From Pacificibacter marinus (GTDB lineage: Bacteria > Pseudomonadota > Alphaproteobacteria > Rhodobacterales > Rhodobacteraceae): 64,000 bases of DNA. The notes beneath the pieces were generated by a model. That model saw nothing but the letters and a program-made list of their open reading frames with translations, had not been told where the DNA came from and ran no database searches. Positions 47,920 to 57,491 of this stretch are shown one piece after another (the stretch's first letter is position 1; each line of letters starts with the position of its first letter). The stretch lies in contig NZ_JAHKPU010000010.1 of the NCBI RefSeq assembly GCF_018860505.1, positions 83,730 through 147,729 on the forward strand, read 5' to 3'. The translations under genes were made by a program, and so were the position numbers.

Positions 47920-48231
47920 ATGACGCTTAGACATCCAAAAGACATCGACACAATGGCCGACCTGCGCGCTCAGATTGATCAGATTGATCTTGAGCTGATC
48001 CGAATGCTGTCGATCCGCCAAAGCCACATCGATCGCGCCGCCGAAATCAAACCCGCTGCGGGGTTGCCCGCGCGCATTGATGACCGCGTCAATGAGGTGG
48101 TGAACAACGTGCGTGCGATTGCGACCCGCGAAGGGTTCGATGCGCAAACCGCTGCTGACATGTGGCGTTTGATGGTTGATAACATGATCGCCCGCGAAGA
48201 GCAGGCCATGTCCAAAGGAGACACCGAATGA
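47920..48231 (+). CDS. Chorismate mutase, AroQ type (monofunctional)
   Basis: A 103-residue all-helical enzyme turning chorismate into prephenate for Phe and Tyr synthesis. The AroQ pattern fits [19 protein letters not shown] (15-33): R16 and R33 line up with active-site Arg residues of E. coli, and K44 with its Lys. The start is ATG 47920, preceded by AAGAGGA; a longer open frame upstream lacks a signal. It overlaps folD by four bases. No prephenate dehydratase or dehydrogenase domain is fused. Confidence 0.88.
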   Translation: MTLRHPKDIDTMADLRAQIDQIDLELIRMLSIRQSHIDRAAEIKPAAGLPARIDDRVNEVVNNVRAIATREGFDAQTAADMWRLMVDNMIAREEQAMSKGDTE

Positions 48232-49130
48232 CAGCCACCCGAATTGACGGAAAAGCCTTTGCCGCCACGATGCGCGGCACAATCGCAGCCCATGTGGCCC
48301 GCCTCAAAGAAGAACAGGGCATCACCCCTGGCTTGGCAGTTATTCTTGTGGGCGCTGATCCTGCCTCTGAAGTTTACGTACGCAACAAGAACACATCGAC
48401 CCTCGAAGTGGGCATGAATTCTTTTGAACACAAACTGCCTGCGGACACCCCCGAGGCCGATCTTTACGCGCTGATTGATCAGCTCAACGCCGATCCCGCG
48501 GTGCACGGCATTCTGTGTCAATTTCCTGTGCCAGACCATTTGTCAGAGCGTGATATCGTAGCCCGTATTGATCCGGCCAAAGATGTCGATGGCTTACATG
48601 TTTTGAACGCGGGCCTCTTGGCCAGTGGTCAGCGCGCCATGGTCAGCTGCACGCCGCTGGGCTGCTTGATGCTGCTTCGCGATCAGCTTGGCTCTTTGTC
48701 TGGCAAAAACGCTGTGGTCATAGGCCGCTCAAACTTGGTGGGCAAACCTGTGGCGCAATTGTTGCTGCGCGACAGCGCCACCGTCACCATCGCACATTCG
48801 CGCACCAAGAATATCGAAGAGGTCGTGCGGGGCGCTGACATCGTTGTTGCCGCTGTGGGGCGCGCTGAAATGGTCAAAGGCGACTGGATCAAACCAGGTG
48901 CCGTCGTGATCGACGTGGGCATCAATCGCATCGACGCGCCCGAGCGTGGCGAGGGCAAAACCCGCCTTGTGGGCGATGTCGATTATGCTTCTGCTGTTGA
49001 GGTTGCTGGTGCGATCACACCTGTGCCCGGTGGTGTTGGCCCAATGACCATTGCGTGCCTGCTGGCCAATACGGTCACCGCCTGTTGCCGTGCCAACGGT
49101 TTGGCCGAACCTGAAGGCCTGACAGCCTAA
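48228..49130 (+). CDS. folD: Methylenetetrahydrofolate dehydrogenase/cyclohydrolase FolD
   Basis: A bifunctional one-carbon enzyme of 300 residues. The catalytic pair Y50/K54 is in [14 protein letters not shown], and the NADP-binding loop is in [20 protein letters not shown]-terminal [11 protein letters not shown] signature closes the fold. It is coupled to the chorismate mutase gene and followed by a strong terminator. Confidence 0.96.
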   Translation: MTATRIDGKAFAATMRGTIAAHVARLKEEQGITPGLAVILVGADPASEVYVRNKNTSTLEVGMNSFEHKLPADTPEADLYALIDQLNADPAVHGILCQFPVPDHLSERDIVARIDPAKDVDGLHVLNAGLLASGQRAMVSCTPLGCLMLLRDQLGSLSGKNAVVIGRSNLVGKPVAQLLLRDSATVTIAHSRTKNIEEVVRGADIVVAAVGRAEMVKGDWIKPGAVVIDVGINRIDAPERGEGKTRLVGDVDYASAVEVAGAITPVPGGVGPMTIACLLANTVTACCRANGLAEPEGLTA

Positions 49131-49162
49131 GGCAGTCTAAACCCATCGCAAACTGCATGGAA

Positions 49163-49199
49163 AAGCCCGCGCTGAGGATCTTCTCGCGCGGGTTTTTTA
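49163..49199 (+). terminator. Terminator of the chorismate mutase-folD unit
   Basis: CCCGCGCTGAG pairs with CTCGCGCGGG with a small bulge and a six-base loop, then TTTTTT. Confidence 0.86.
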
Positions 49200-49265
49200 T
49201 GTGCTCAAAAAGGGATCACATTTACTTGCATAATCTTGCTTTCATAAGTCTTGCCACGTGTTGAT

Positions 49266-50069
49266 CTAATCCATCGGTTCCAAATTGTGCAGCATCTGTT
49301 TCAGCAGCTCTGGTAGGGCGGTATCCGCGCCCTCAGGCGCAGCATCCAAAGCCGCAGCCACGTCTTTTTCCAAAATCGCGACGGTGTTTCCCGCCTCATA
49401 GCCTTGGCGGGCAAATTCGATTTGCTCGAAACGCGAGGCGAACCAATTTTGCCCTGTGGCTTTTTCCACCAGCGCCAACAGCTTGCCGTGATCAAGATCG
49501 GCATCCGAGGCCCAATCCAAAATCAGCCGCGTCATTACCGTATGCGAAGCACAGAGCAGATTGTTCAACACCTTGGTTTGAATACCATCGCCAAACCCAC
49601 CCATGCGGTGGATATTGCTGCCCATCGCCTCAAACAAGGGCCAAGCGGTTGCAACGGGTGCATCCTCGCCGCCGACCATAAAGGCCAGTGTGCCTTCTAT
49701 CGCGCCGACTTGCGCGCCTGACATCGGGGCATCGATCAAATTGATATGCGCAGGAATGCGGTCCCGCAAAGCGCGCACGTATTTCGGTGATAGAGTCGAG
49801 GAGACAATGATGGTTTCCAAATCTGTGGCGCGCAGCACAAAGCCTTGGGGGCCGAACAGCACTTCATCGGTCTGAACCGTATCGCGCACAACGGTGATCA
49901 GTGTCGTCAGCCCATTTGCAAAAGCATCGGCATCATTGGTCACCGGTAGATTGCCAAATTCACCGGCTGGGCGAATATCAAACCCCACCGCGTCAATCCC
50001 ACCTTTGCGCATATTGGTCAGCATCCCACTGCCCATACGGCCCACGCCAGCCAGTCCTGTTTTTGTCAT
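49266..50069 (-). CDS. 3-hydroxyisobutyrate dehydrogenase-like NAD(P) oxidoreductase
   Basis: A 267-residue beta-hydroxyacid dehydrogenase. The N-terminal dinucleotide site is GVGRMGSGM (8-16), the substrate signature is DAPMSGAQVGAIEGTL (113-128), and the catalytic Lys is K166 with N170 in TKVLNNLL. AGGAGG lies seven bases before the ATG. It is slightly shorter than 3-hydroxyisobutyrate dehydrogenases (about 290-300) and could also be a tartronate-semialdehyde or related reductase; the substrate cannot be settled here. No valine-degradation genes are nearby. Confidence 0.82.
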   Translation of the reverse strand: MTKTGLAGVGRMGSGMLTNMRKGGIDAVGFDIRPAGEFGNLPVTNDADAFANGLTTLITVVRDTVQTDEVLFGPQGFVLRATDLETIIVSSTLSPKYVRALRDRIPAHINLIDAPMSGAQVGAIEGTLAFMVGGEDAPVATAWPLFEAMGSNIHRMGGFGDGIQTKVLNNLLCASHTVMTRLILDWASDADLDHGKLLALVEKATGQNWFASRFEQIEFARQGYEAGNTVAILEKDVAAALDAAPEGADTALPELLKQMLHNLEPMD

Positions 50070-50136
50070 GTCTTATCCTCCTGTGGGGAGGATGGCGCTA
50101 TTGGTTAGGGTTGGGAAGAGGCTTTTTGCAATACCC

Positions 50137-51450
50137 CTAGTGATCAAACGTACTTTCCGCCACGAACATATTCGCCCAAGCGCGGTCAATCAGGTCCGGC
50201 GACATGTGATAGGGGACCCCTTCAAAGTCGCAGATGGCAATCATTTGATCGATCAGGAATATCGGCTGATAGTTGGCAAAAATACTATCAATCTTTGGGT
50301 ATTTTTCTTTCAGCAAATAGATCAGCGAGGCCTCGTCCAGCGGCATCTTTTTCTTGCGCGCCATCATTGCGAAGATTTTCAAAAAGCCCTCTTGGTCGGG
50401 TCCATCGATTTTGATCTTGTAGAAAATCCGCCGCAACGCCGCTTTGTCAAAAATCTCGTTGGGGTGAAAGTTGGTCGAGAAAATCACCAAAGTGTCAAAG
50501 GGCACTTCGAATTTTTCACCTGATTGCAGCGCCAGAATATCTTTGTTTTCCTCAAGCGGCACAATCCATCTGTTGATCAGTTTTTGCGGTGGGTCTTCTT
50601 GGCGACCAAGGTCGTCGACGATGAAAATGCCGCCGTTGGATTTCAGCTGAAGCGGCGCTTGATAGGTGCGCGCAGTGGGGTTGTAGACCAGATCCAACAT
50701 GTCGAGTGTCAGCTCGCCGCCGGTGACCACAGTGGGGCGCTGAATACGCACGTAGCGGCGATCAAAACGGTTGGCAGAACGACGCAATTGCGAGGCGTCG
50801 TCTTCGGTTTCTTCGCGAATGGTGTGAATGATAGGGTCATAGACTGTGATCACTTGACCATGATAATCGATGGCACGGGGCACATAAATCAAATCGCCCA
50901 GAGCATCGCGAATACCGTTCGAGATTGACGACTTACCATTGCCGGGTGGTCCGTACATCAAAATAGAACGCCCTGCGCCGACAGCAGGCCCAAGTTGGTC
51001 CAGCAAATCAGGGGGCAAAATCAAATGCCCCATGGCATCGGTCAAAGCCTGCCGCGTGATGCGCATATTGCGCACCGATTGGCGTTTCACTTGTTCGGCG
51101 TAGACCTCCATCGGGATCGGCATCGGGCCGTAATATTCGGACTGCGACAAGGCATCCAGCGCGCGCGCTTTGCCCGTCTCGGACAGCCGAAACCCCATTT
51201 CAGAGCCTTGCCCCGCAGCCATGGTGCCGGTCGCTTCGACCAAGCCTTGCTCGCGCACCATATCAACCAAGTCTTGCGTGACATTCACCGGCAAACAGAT
51301 GGTTTTGGATAGGTTCGACACCTGTTCTTGATTGGTGCGAAACATCGTTTTTAACAAGATATCGCGCATCATCACGACGCCAAGTCCCGTGTCGGCAATC
51401 GTGCGGGGCAGGGGCGGTGCGACCACATTTGGGGTTACGTCCATATTCAT
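50137..51450 (-). CDS. AAA family ATPase, unknown role
   Basis: A 437-residue cytoplasmic ATPase. The start is set at ATG 51450, with AGAGGACG upstream; a longer frame reaches into the divergent promoter. Walker A is GPPGNGKSS at 167-175 and Walker B is IFIVDDLG at 275-282 (with DD rather than DE). Sensor-type FSTN follows in DTLVIFSTNF. The N-terminal 150 residues look helical and winged-helix-like. It is not one of the standard Tad ATPases (TadA or TadZ). Position beside the tad genes suggests, but does not show, a link; it is separated from them by a plus-strand gene. Confidence 0.78.
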   Translation of the reverse strand: MNMDVTPNVVAPPLPRTIADTGLGVVMMRDILLKTMFRTNQEQVSNLSKTICLPVNVTQDLVDMVREQGLVEATGTMAAGQGSEMGFRLSETGKARALDALSQSEYYGPMPIPMEVYAEQVKRQSVRNMRITRQALTDAMGHLILPPDLLDQLGPAVGAGRSILMYGPPGNGKSSISNGIRDALGDLIYVPRAIDYHGQVITVYDPIIHTIREETEDDASQLRRSANRFDRRYVRIQRPTVVTGGELTLDMLDLVYNPTARTYQAPLQLKSNGGIFIVDDLGRQEDPPQKLINRWIVPLEENKDILALQSGEKFEVPFDTLVIFSTNFHPNEIFDKAALRRIFYKIKIDGPDQEGFLKIFAMMARKKKMPLDEASLIYLLKEKYPKIDSIFANYQPIFLIDQMIAICDFEGVPYHMSPDLIDRAWANMFVAESTFDH

Positions 51451-51615
51451 CTGTCTCGTCCTCTTCCGCTGCGCTGTTTTGGCGAATGCTCGCATGGCCC
51501 GCGTTATTGGCACAGTGTAGCCAGCCTGACGCGCTACGCCAAGAATTTACCGCGCAATTCTTTGCAAACTATGACGATTGAGCCTAGTCTTTGAAAAAAA
51601 TGAAACGAGGCAGTG

Positions 51616-53241
51616 ATGAACAAGATTTCCGGCACGCGCTATGGGCTTTTTTTGATGGGTATCATTACTCTGTTGGGGGGCGTCGCCATGGCCAAAGGCG
51701 GTCTGTATGTTGACCGCTACGAAGGCGATGTGGCCCATATGTTGGATATATTGCTACGCATCGACGCGGGGCAGGTGCCACATATCGACATTTCTACCCC
51801 ACTTGGGATCGCGGCCTTTTACCCGATCATACTGTTCAGCGCGCTTGGCCTTGGCCTTGGTCTGAGCTTTATCGCAGGGCAAATTTTGGTCGCGGTGCTG
51901 CTTGCGCCAATGGTGCTGCGTGTGGCGGTGTCGCGGTTGGCTGGTTTTGGTGCGTGGCTGTTTGGTTTGATGGTGATGACCATCGTTTTGTCACTGGTGC
52001 ACGGCGAAGACGTGGCCTCGCAATCTGCTTCGATGTATTACAACCGCTGGGCCTGGGCTATATCCTTTGTCGCGATCATCTTGGCGGCTTTGCCTGCGCA
52101 TGAGGGGCGCAATCGTCCGCGTGTCGACGGGGTAATCATCGGTGTTCTTTTGGCTGTGTTGGCGTTGTTGAAGCCCACCTATTTCATGGCCTTCGCTTTG
52201 CCGATTGCTGCTAGCTTGGCCTTGCGCGGGGCGTGGGTGTCACTGGTGTTTGGGGTGGTGTCGGGCGTGGTCGTGGCGCTTTTGGTGGCACTTGGTTTTG
52301 GCTTGGACTTCTATGGAGCCTATATTCATGATCTGTTGTCTGTCGCGCAATCGACCACGCGGTCTGCACCTGGGGCCGAGTTTGTCGAAGTGGTCAACGG
52401 GCCGCGTTTTTTGATCGGTACGCTGACCTTATTGCTTAGCATCATCGTGCTGCGCCAAGGCGGGCAGGGGCGTGCGGGATTGGTGCTGCTGTTGCTGGCC
52501 CCTGGCTTTGTCTATGTGACCTATCAAAATTTTGGCAATGATCCGAAATGGCTGTTGCTGCTGTGTGTCTATTTGTTGACGTACAGACCTTTGAGTGGCA
52601 CGCGGGTGATTTTCAACGCGGATGCGCGCAACGCCTGTGCCGCTTTGGCTTTGGTCAGTTTTGCTTTGATCGCGCCCTCGTTCCAAAATATGATCACCAG
52701 CCCTTTGCGCCATTTTGGTGAGGATGGGGACGACTATCAGGTGCAGTTGCAAGCCCAGTCCAAAGCGCAAGATGTGTGGATCTACAAAGACCGTACATCC
52801 AAAGTGAATGTGAGCCAGTCTTTGGTTGCAAGTGTGCCCGACCTGACCGCTTTTGGGGCGCAAATGGACGAACCTGTGATGTTCTTGGGAGAAGAACTGC
52901 CACAGTGCCAATTGCTAACCGGTGAGGTTCCGGTGAACAGCTATATGGCAGACCGTTTGAGCAAAGCACCATTCAACTTTGGCCCGCAGACACAGTTTTT
53001 TGTTGCAGATGTGTCGTCAACGATTTGGTTGGAGGGCGGGTTCGCTCCGCTCAAAGGAGGGGCGCCGTGGTATTATTCTGGCACGCCGGGCATCGAAAAC
53101 GCAGATGCGATCGTGATACCGTTGTGTTCCCTTGTGTCGGAGTTTCAACAGGCGGCACTCACCGCCATTGATCAAGCTGGCCTGACTTTAGGCGCGCCAA
53201 TCAAGAACGATGTGATGTGGGTCTATCCGATTGAAAAATAA
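51616..53241 (+). CDS. Polytopic membrane protein with C-terminal periplasmic domain, unknown
   Basis: A 541-residue integral membrane protein. About ten to eleven hydrophobic helices cover residues 8-365, broken by a loop near 35-55 with VDRYEGDVAHMLDILLRI. The last 170 residues are soluble and polar. An acidic pair early in the first large loop (D, E in DRYEGD) recalls GT-C glycosyltransferases, but that is only a resemblance. The start ATG at 51616 follows CGAGG; a GTG one codon earlier is possible. It interrupts the minus-strand run between the AAA ATPase and the prepilin peptidase and ends in a strong shared terminator. Confidence 0.7.
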   Translation: MNKISGTRYGLFLMGIITLLGGVAMAKGGLYVDRYEGDVAHMLDILLRIDAGQVPHIDISTPLGIAAFYPIILFSALGLGLGLSFIAGQILVAVLLAPMVLRVAVSRLAGFGAWLFGLMVMTIVLSLVHGEDVASQSASMYYNRWAWAISFVAIILAALPAHEGRNRPRVDGVIIGVLLAVLALLKPTYFMAFALPIAASLALRGAWVSLVFGVVSGVVVALLVALGFGLDFYGAYIHDLLSVAQSTTRSAPGAEFVEVVNGPRFLIGTLTLLLSIIVLRQGGQGRAGLVLLLLAPGFVYVTYQNFGNDPKWLLLLCVYLLTYRPLSGTRVIFNADARNACAALALVSFALIAPSFQNMITSPLRHFGEDGDDYQVQLQAQSKAQDVWIYKDRTSKVNVSQSLVASVPDLTAFGAQMDEPVMFLGEELPQCQLLTGEVPVNSYMADRLSKAPFNFGPQTQFFVADVSSTIWLEGGFAPLKGGAPWYYSGTPGIENADAIVIPLCSLVSEFQQAALTAIDQAGLTLGAPIKNDVMWVYPIEK

Positions 53242-53296
53242 TTACATAGTATATTCGGCGCAGTCTTCTCAGGTTGTATGAAATGAGACATCTAAA

Positions 53297-53327
53297 CAAA
53301 ACACCGCGCAATCGGCGCGGTGTTTTG
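53297..53327. terminator. Bidirectional terminator
   Basis: CAAAACACCGCGC and GCGCGGTGTTTTG pair perfectly over 13 bases with a five-base loop, and the arms give a T-run on both strands. It sits between the convergent membrane-protein and prepilin-peptidase genes. Confidence 0.9.
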
Positions 53328-53352
53328 TGTTTAGGGCAGCGTTGCGCGGGGC

Positions 53353-53847
53353 TTACAGGCCGAAGGCAACGATTCCAAAATATGTGGTAAAAGCGCCAGC
53401 CAGTGCCAGCCCAACGGGGAATTTTTTGTGCCCCCAAGACACCCAAGATTGCGTCGAGTTGCGCACAGCAGGAATGGCACGAAACAGGCGATGGGTGGCA
53501 AAAGCGCCGATCAAATAGGCGCAAAATAGGGGCAGCACAAAGCGCGCATCATGTGTTGGAATGAACATCGCCATCGCGGCCGCATATTTTCCGTCACCCG
53601 CGCCAACCCCCATAAAGGCATAGGCGAACATGCCAAATAGATACATGACAATGCCATGGGCAAAGCCCCAAAAGTATGTGGGCCAATCGAACAAAAACGG
53701 CCCGATCACAACGTAGATAACCACCAAAGCCATCACGAGGGCATTGGGCAATTTCATCCGCGCCAAGTCATTGAACGCGGCCAGAAAGGATAGCGGCGTG
53801 GTGACAATCAAAATCCACAAGGCCGCTGTCGTATCAAGGCTGAGCAT
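53353..53847 (-). CDS. cpaA: Prepilin peptidase of the Tad locus (CpaA/TadV, A24 family)
   Basis: A 164-residue inner-membrane aspartic peptidase that processes the Flp prepilin. The two catalytic Asp are D27 in AFNDLARMKLPN and D85 in GAGDGKYAA, both in the family's required contexts. About five to six transmembrane segments are present. It lacks the N-terminal methylase domain of classical PilD, as TadV proteins do. It starts one base after, in effect touching, the TPR lipoprotein gene upstream. Confidence 0.9.
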   Translation of the reverse strand: MLSLDTTAALWILIVTTPLSFLAAFNDLARMKLPNALVMALVVIYVVIGPFLFDWPTYFWGFAHGIVMYLFGMFAYAFMGVGAGDGKYAAAMAMFIPTHDARFVLPLFCAYLIGAFATHRLFRAIPAVRNSTQSWVSWGHKKFPVGLALAGAFTTYFGIVAFGL

Positions 53848-54704
53848 CAGTTCGTGACGTTGGATTCAAGCGCACGCAAAGATCGCACAGCTGTTTCAAA
53901 ATGCTGTGGATGGGTATCGATGGCTTCTTTGATCAACCCCTTGCCGATGGTGACATCGCCGGATTTTACCGCAGACAGTCCCAAGGTGTACAAAAGCTGC
54001 GCACGCTCGATTTGGGTCATGGTGACGACGGGCAATTCGTATTTGCCTTGAGCGCCGCGTGACAACACAAGATTGTTTTTTGCGGTGAACAAGGCAGGGT
54101 CATAGGTGATTGCTTCTGCAAACAACCGCTCAGCCGAGGTGAACTCGCCACGGGTCATTTTGGAATAGCCCCAGTTGTTCAGCACGGACGATGGCTTTGT
54201 GGTCAGGCCTACGGCTGTTTCGTAAAAGCTGTCGGCTTTATTCCAGTCTTGATTGCTGTCGGCGATCATCGCTTCCAAACGGTAGCGTTTGTATGTTTCA
54301 TGCGTTGGCGGAACAAGGTTCAGTTGCGCTTGCGCCTCGTCCCAATCGCCAGCGCGGATCAGCGCGTCAGCGTAATCCACGCGGTCCGTACTGGTGGCGT
54401 CCTGGTGTTGGACAACGCCCTTCCACGCTTTTACGCCTGCAGTGTTGTTGCGCGCCCGGATCAGGGATTGGGCCAGTCCGCGCATCAAATCGATACGGTT
54501 TGGCTCAGAGGCTAAGGCTCGTGTGAAATAGGACACAGATTCATTGGGATCAGCGGCCGACAACATCACATCATTGAGGTTGTTTTCATCGATCACGTTC
54601 ACGGATGTTTTCGCCCGCTTTACGTCACCGAAATTCGATTGACCGCAACCGGTCAAGATCATCGCGCCCGAAAGGGTCAGCGAAGTTAAAATCACTTTGC
54701 GCAT
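53847..54704 (-). CDS. tadD: TadD-like TPR lipoprotein
   Basis: A 285-residue predicted lipoprotein. The start is taken at ATG 54704 to give a clean signal peptide (MRKVILTSLTLSGAMILTGC) with lipobox LTGC; a GTG four codons earlier is possible. The rest is helical with several TPR-like repeats (for example SSVLNNWGYSKMTRGEFTSA). TadD is an outer-membrane-targeted lipoprotein needed for pilus assembly in the Tad system. The gene abuts the prepilin peptidase gene and lies after tadC. Confidence 0.84.
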   Translation of the reverse strand: MRKVILTSLTLSGAMILTGCGQSNFGDVKRAKTSVNVIDENNLNDVMLSAADPNESVSYFTRALASEPNRIDLMRGLAQSLIRARNNTAGVKAWKGVVQHQDATSTDRVDYADALIRAGDWDEAQAQLNLVPPTHETYKRYRLEAMIADSNQDWNKADSFYETAVGLTTKPSSVLNNWGYSKMTRGEFTSAERLFAEAITYDPALFTAKNNLVLSRGAQGKYELPVVTMTQIERAQLLYTLGLSAVKSGDVTIGKGLIKEAIDTHPQHFETAVRSLRALESNVTN

Positions 54705-54829
54705 GGTGCCTGCCACCTCTTTTGACTGCCCGTTTCACCAGATATCGGCCTTTTTGCATCCGGTTTGTCCAAAATCACACAGACCGTATGATTGAAGCGC
54801 ACCGCCGCCGGGTTAGTCCCGAGGTCCGA

Positions 54830-55432
54830 TTAGCGTGCCAAGATCAGGTAATCCCCTGTTCCTCGACGCACCAAGGTAAAATCACTCTCATTTTGAAGAA
54901 TTGTATCAGGATTTTTCAATTTGGCGAGCGCCAAGCGTAAATTGTCACGAATTTCGGCAGATTGGCCACTATCAAGGGCGAAGGCCGTGCGGAACACGCG
55001 CTCTGCTTCGCCGTAATTGCCCTGCTCCATTAAAACAACGCCTAAATTGTTCCACGCAGGCACGAAGGTTTCGTCCGCTTCAACAGCGCGGCGCAGGATT
55101 TTCTCAGCTTGGCCCAAACGCCCCAGTTTAAGATTGGCCGACCCGATGGCTGACATAACATCGACATCAAGGCCGCGATCCCCAGCAGCACGCAAGTAAG
55201 CACGCAAGGCCAGTTCGTATTCGCCGGATGCCATCAATCTGTGGCCCACGATCAGCCCGTCTACGGAGGCGGCATTTGTTTTGATGCCTGTTGGCGCATA
55301 GACACCACTCTCTTTGAGCGGGGCCAATGCGTTGGGATCATGACAGCCAGTCAAGGCGGCAAAGGTCAAGCACGCCAAGACAACCCGACGCAGTACCAGC
55401 TTTGGGGAAGACGGATCATGGCGTGGATACAT
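54830..55432 (-). CDS. Second TPR lipoprotein of the Tad locus
   Basis: A 200-residue predicted lipoprotein with signal peptide and lipobox LTGC near residue 30, then three TPR-like helical pairs (for example PAWNNLGVVLMEQGNYGEAE). It resembles a shorter version of TadD and lies directly upstream of it, so the two may be paralogues with divided roles. 113 bases separate it from the TadD-like gene. Confidence 0.8.
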   Translation of the reverse strand: MYPRHDPSSPKLVLRRVVLACLTFAALTGCHDPNALAPLKESGVYAPTGIKTNAASVDGLIVGHRLMASGEYELALRAYLRAAGDRGLDVDVMSAIGSANLKLGRLGQAEKILRRAVEADETFVPAWNNLGVVLMEQGNYGEAERVFRTAFALDSGQSAEIRDNLRLALAKLKNPDTILQNESDFTLVRRGTGDYLILAR

Positions 55433-55506
55433 GTCTTTCGGGCCTTTACTTTAAAAACGTATAAGGGGCGCACAACATCCGTCCCTATAGGTCATATCGT
55501 AAAGGC

Positions 55507-56490
55507 TTAGAACCCTTGCAACAAGGTGAAGATGTCATAAACAGATGGGCCGATCAAAATGATCAATAGCGGGGGCACGGTCAACATCATGGTCGCCAAG
55601 GTCATCTTTGTCGGCAAAGTGTTGGCCTTTTCCTCAGCAAGCATCACCCGTTTGTCGCGCATCTCACTCGCGTAAATCCGCAAAGCATCGGCAATAGAGG
55701 TCCCAAAGGACTGAGATTGAATCAGCACGGTCACGAATGAGGCCACATCGGCCACGCCCGCGCGTTCAGACATATCGCGCAACACGTTGATCTTGTCCTT
55801 ACCGGCTTTGATCTCATAGCTGACGATTTCAAACTCATCGGCCAAGGCGGGAAAACCCGAACGAATTTCACGTGCCACACGGACGATGGATTGATCCAGC
55901 GATTGGCCCGCTTCCACACAGACCAGCATCAAATCAAGCGCGTCTGGAAAACCGTTGGTGATTTCTTCTTTGCGGGCTTCGACGCGGCGTGTAACCCAGT
56001 ATTTGGGCGCCATATAGCCGATGCCAGCAGGGATCAGCACAGTCATAACCATAGACTGGGTTGTGACCTCAGCGTTGCCGCTTTTGATCACAGCTAAAAT
56101 CACCCCGATGGCCAACAGACCCATGCCCAAAGCAAGCTGCGCAAAGTTATACATGCGCACGGCGTTTTTACCGCGATAGCCCGCTTGGATCAGTTTCAAC
56201 TGGACGGCAGAATATTCTTCTTCGTCTTGTGGCTCTAGGAAATCTGCGTATTTCTCAAGCTTGTCTTTCTTTTGGGCCTGACGCAGCTTTGTTGTTTTGC
56301 CGTTTTTGCTCTTTGCCGTTTGGGCGTTGCCACGCACCTGCGCGCGCAAACGATCCAGCGGATCATCGCGTTTTTTCAACAGGGCAGGGGCGGCAAATAG
56401 CATCAAAACGATGCCAAGCACGCCCATGATGATCACCGGACCAAAGGGGCCAAGCTGTTCGCCAAAAATAGCTGTGAAAAACTCTAACAT
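55507..56490 (-). CDS. tadC: TadC, inner-membrane assembly platform (T2SF)
   Basis: A 327-residue type II secretion F-domain protein. It has two N-terminal hydrophobic segments, a central cytoplasmic T2SF helical domain (ICVEAGQSLDQ-type pattern near 190-200 reads LVCVEAGQSLDQSI), and a C-terminal membrane pair. AAAGGA lies before the ATG. Together with TadB it forms the platform on which TadA works. Confidence 0.93.
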   Translation of the reverse strand: MLEFFTAIFGEQLGPFGPVIIMGVLGIVLMLFAAPALLKKRDDPLDRLRAQVRGNAQTAKSKNGKTTKLRQAQKKDKLEKYADFLEPQDEEEYSAVQLKLIQAGYRGKNAVRMYNFAQLALGMGLLAIGVILAVIKSGNAEVTTQSMVMTVLIPAGIGYMAPKYWVTRRVEARKEEITNGFPDALDLMLVCVEAGQSLDQSIVRVAREIRSGFPALADEFEIVSYEIKAGKDKINVLRDMSERAGVADVASFVTVLIQSQSFGTSIADALRIYASEMRDKRVMLAEEKANTLPTKMTLATMMLTVPPLLIILIGPSVYDIFTLLQGF

Positions 56491-56508
56491 GATGTGTCCT
56501 TTCCCTAC

Positions 56509-57477
56509 CTAGACTTTGATGTCGACGAGGGAGCGCATGATGAAAACATTGGCGACCAGAAAGCCAGCAACCACAAGGCAAGCGGGAATAAACGCGGCGG
56601 TGTGTTTCACGGTGTCGTAGTAATCGGGTTTACCAACCAAGATGACCAACAAACATCCAAGCGGAAACAGGGACAGAAACATACCGGACCATTTTGATTC
56701 AGCCGTGATCGCTTTCACGCGGCGAAACAGTTTGAACCTTGAACGAATAACCTTGGACAGGCCCTCCAAAACTTCGGCCAGGTTACCACCTGATTGCTGT
56801 TGGATCGCGACGGCCACGGCCAAAAAGCGCATGTCTTGCATATCAAGCCGTTCGGCCATGTCTTTCAACGCCTCGCCCACATCACGCCCGTAAGCGGATT
56901 CATCAGCGATCACGCCCATCTCGGTGCCAAGCGGATCAGGGACCTCTTTGGATACGATGGTCAAAGCACTGGAAAACGGGTGGCCCACACGCAAGGACCG
57001 CACCATCAATTCAACGGCTTCTGGCAGCTGCTCTTCGATCATCGACATCCGTTTTTTGGCTTTGTTGTTGATCCACACAAATACGGCTGTGACCCCCATG
57101 CCCAAAGCGATGCCCGCGCGTAATGGGGCTGATGTTGCGGTGCCAATCGTCAAACCAACAAAAGAAATCATTGCCAAAAGTGCCATAATTCCAATCAGTT
57201 GAACCGGTGAAAAGGCGATGTTCGCTTTCTGCGCTTTCTCTGCCAGAATGGAATAGAGTGGCACTTGGCGTGATTTTAGGTGCTGACCCATTTCTTTGCG
57301 CAGCTGGTTGAGCACCTCTTCGCGGTTGCCCCCCTTTTCCAGCATTTCAAAGCGGCGGTTCACGCGGCTGTTGAGCGAAATGGATTTGCCGAACACCGTC
57401 AGATAAATGCCTTCGACCAGCAAAAGCACGGCAATAAAGACGACGATATAGATGATAAGATCAGTTGAAATGGCCAT
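56509..57477 (-). CDS. tadB: TadB, inner-membrane assembly platform (T2SF)
   Basis: A 322-residue partner of TadC with an N-terminal membrane helix (about 6-26), a second hydrophobic pair near 93-130 and a T2SF domain with VRSLRVGHPFSSAL (about 159-172). Its C-terminal hydrophobic pair ends the protein. It lies between tadA (14 bases upstream) and tadC (18 bases downstream), the expected order. Confidence 0.93.
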   Translation of the reverse strand: MAISTDLIIYIVVFIAVLLLVEGIYLTVFGKSISLNSRVNRRFEMLEKGGNREEVLNQLRKEMGQHLKSRQVPLYSILAEKAQKANIAFSPVQLIGIMALLAMISFVGLTIGTATSAPLRAGIALGMGVTAVFVWINNKAKKRMSMIEEQLPEAVELMVRSLRVGHPFSSALTIVSKEVPDPLGTEMGVIADESAYGRDVGEALKDMAERLDMQDMRFLAVAVAIQQQSGGNLAEVLEGLSKVIRSRFKLFRRVKAITAESKWSGMFLSLFPLGCLLVILVGKPDYYDTVKHTAAFIPACLVVAGFLVANVFIMRSLVDIKV

Positions 57478-57491
57478 AGCGGTTCGTGTCC

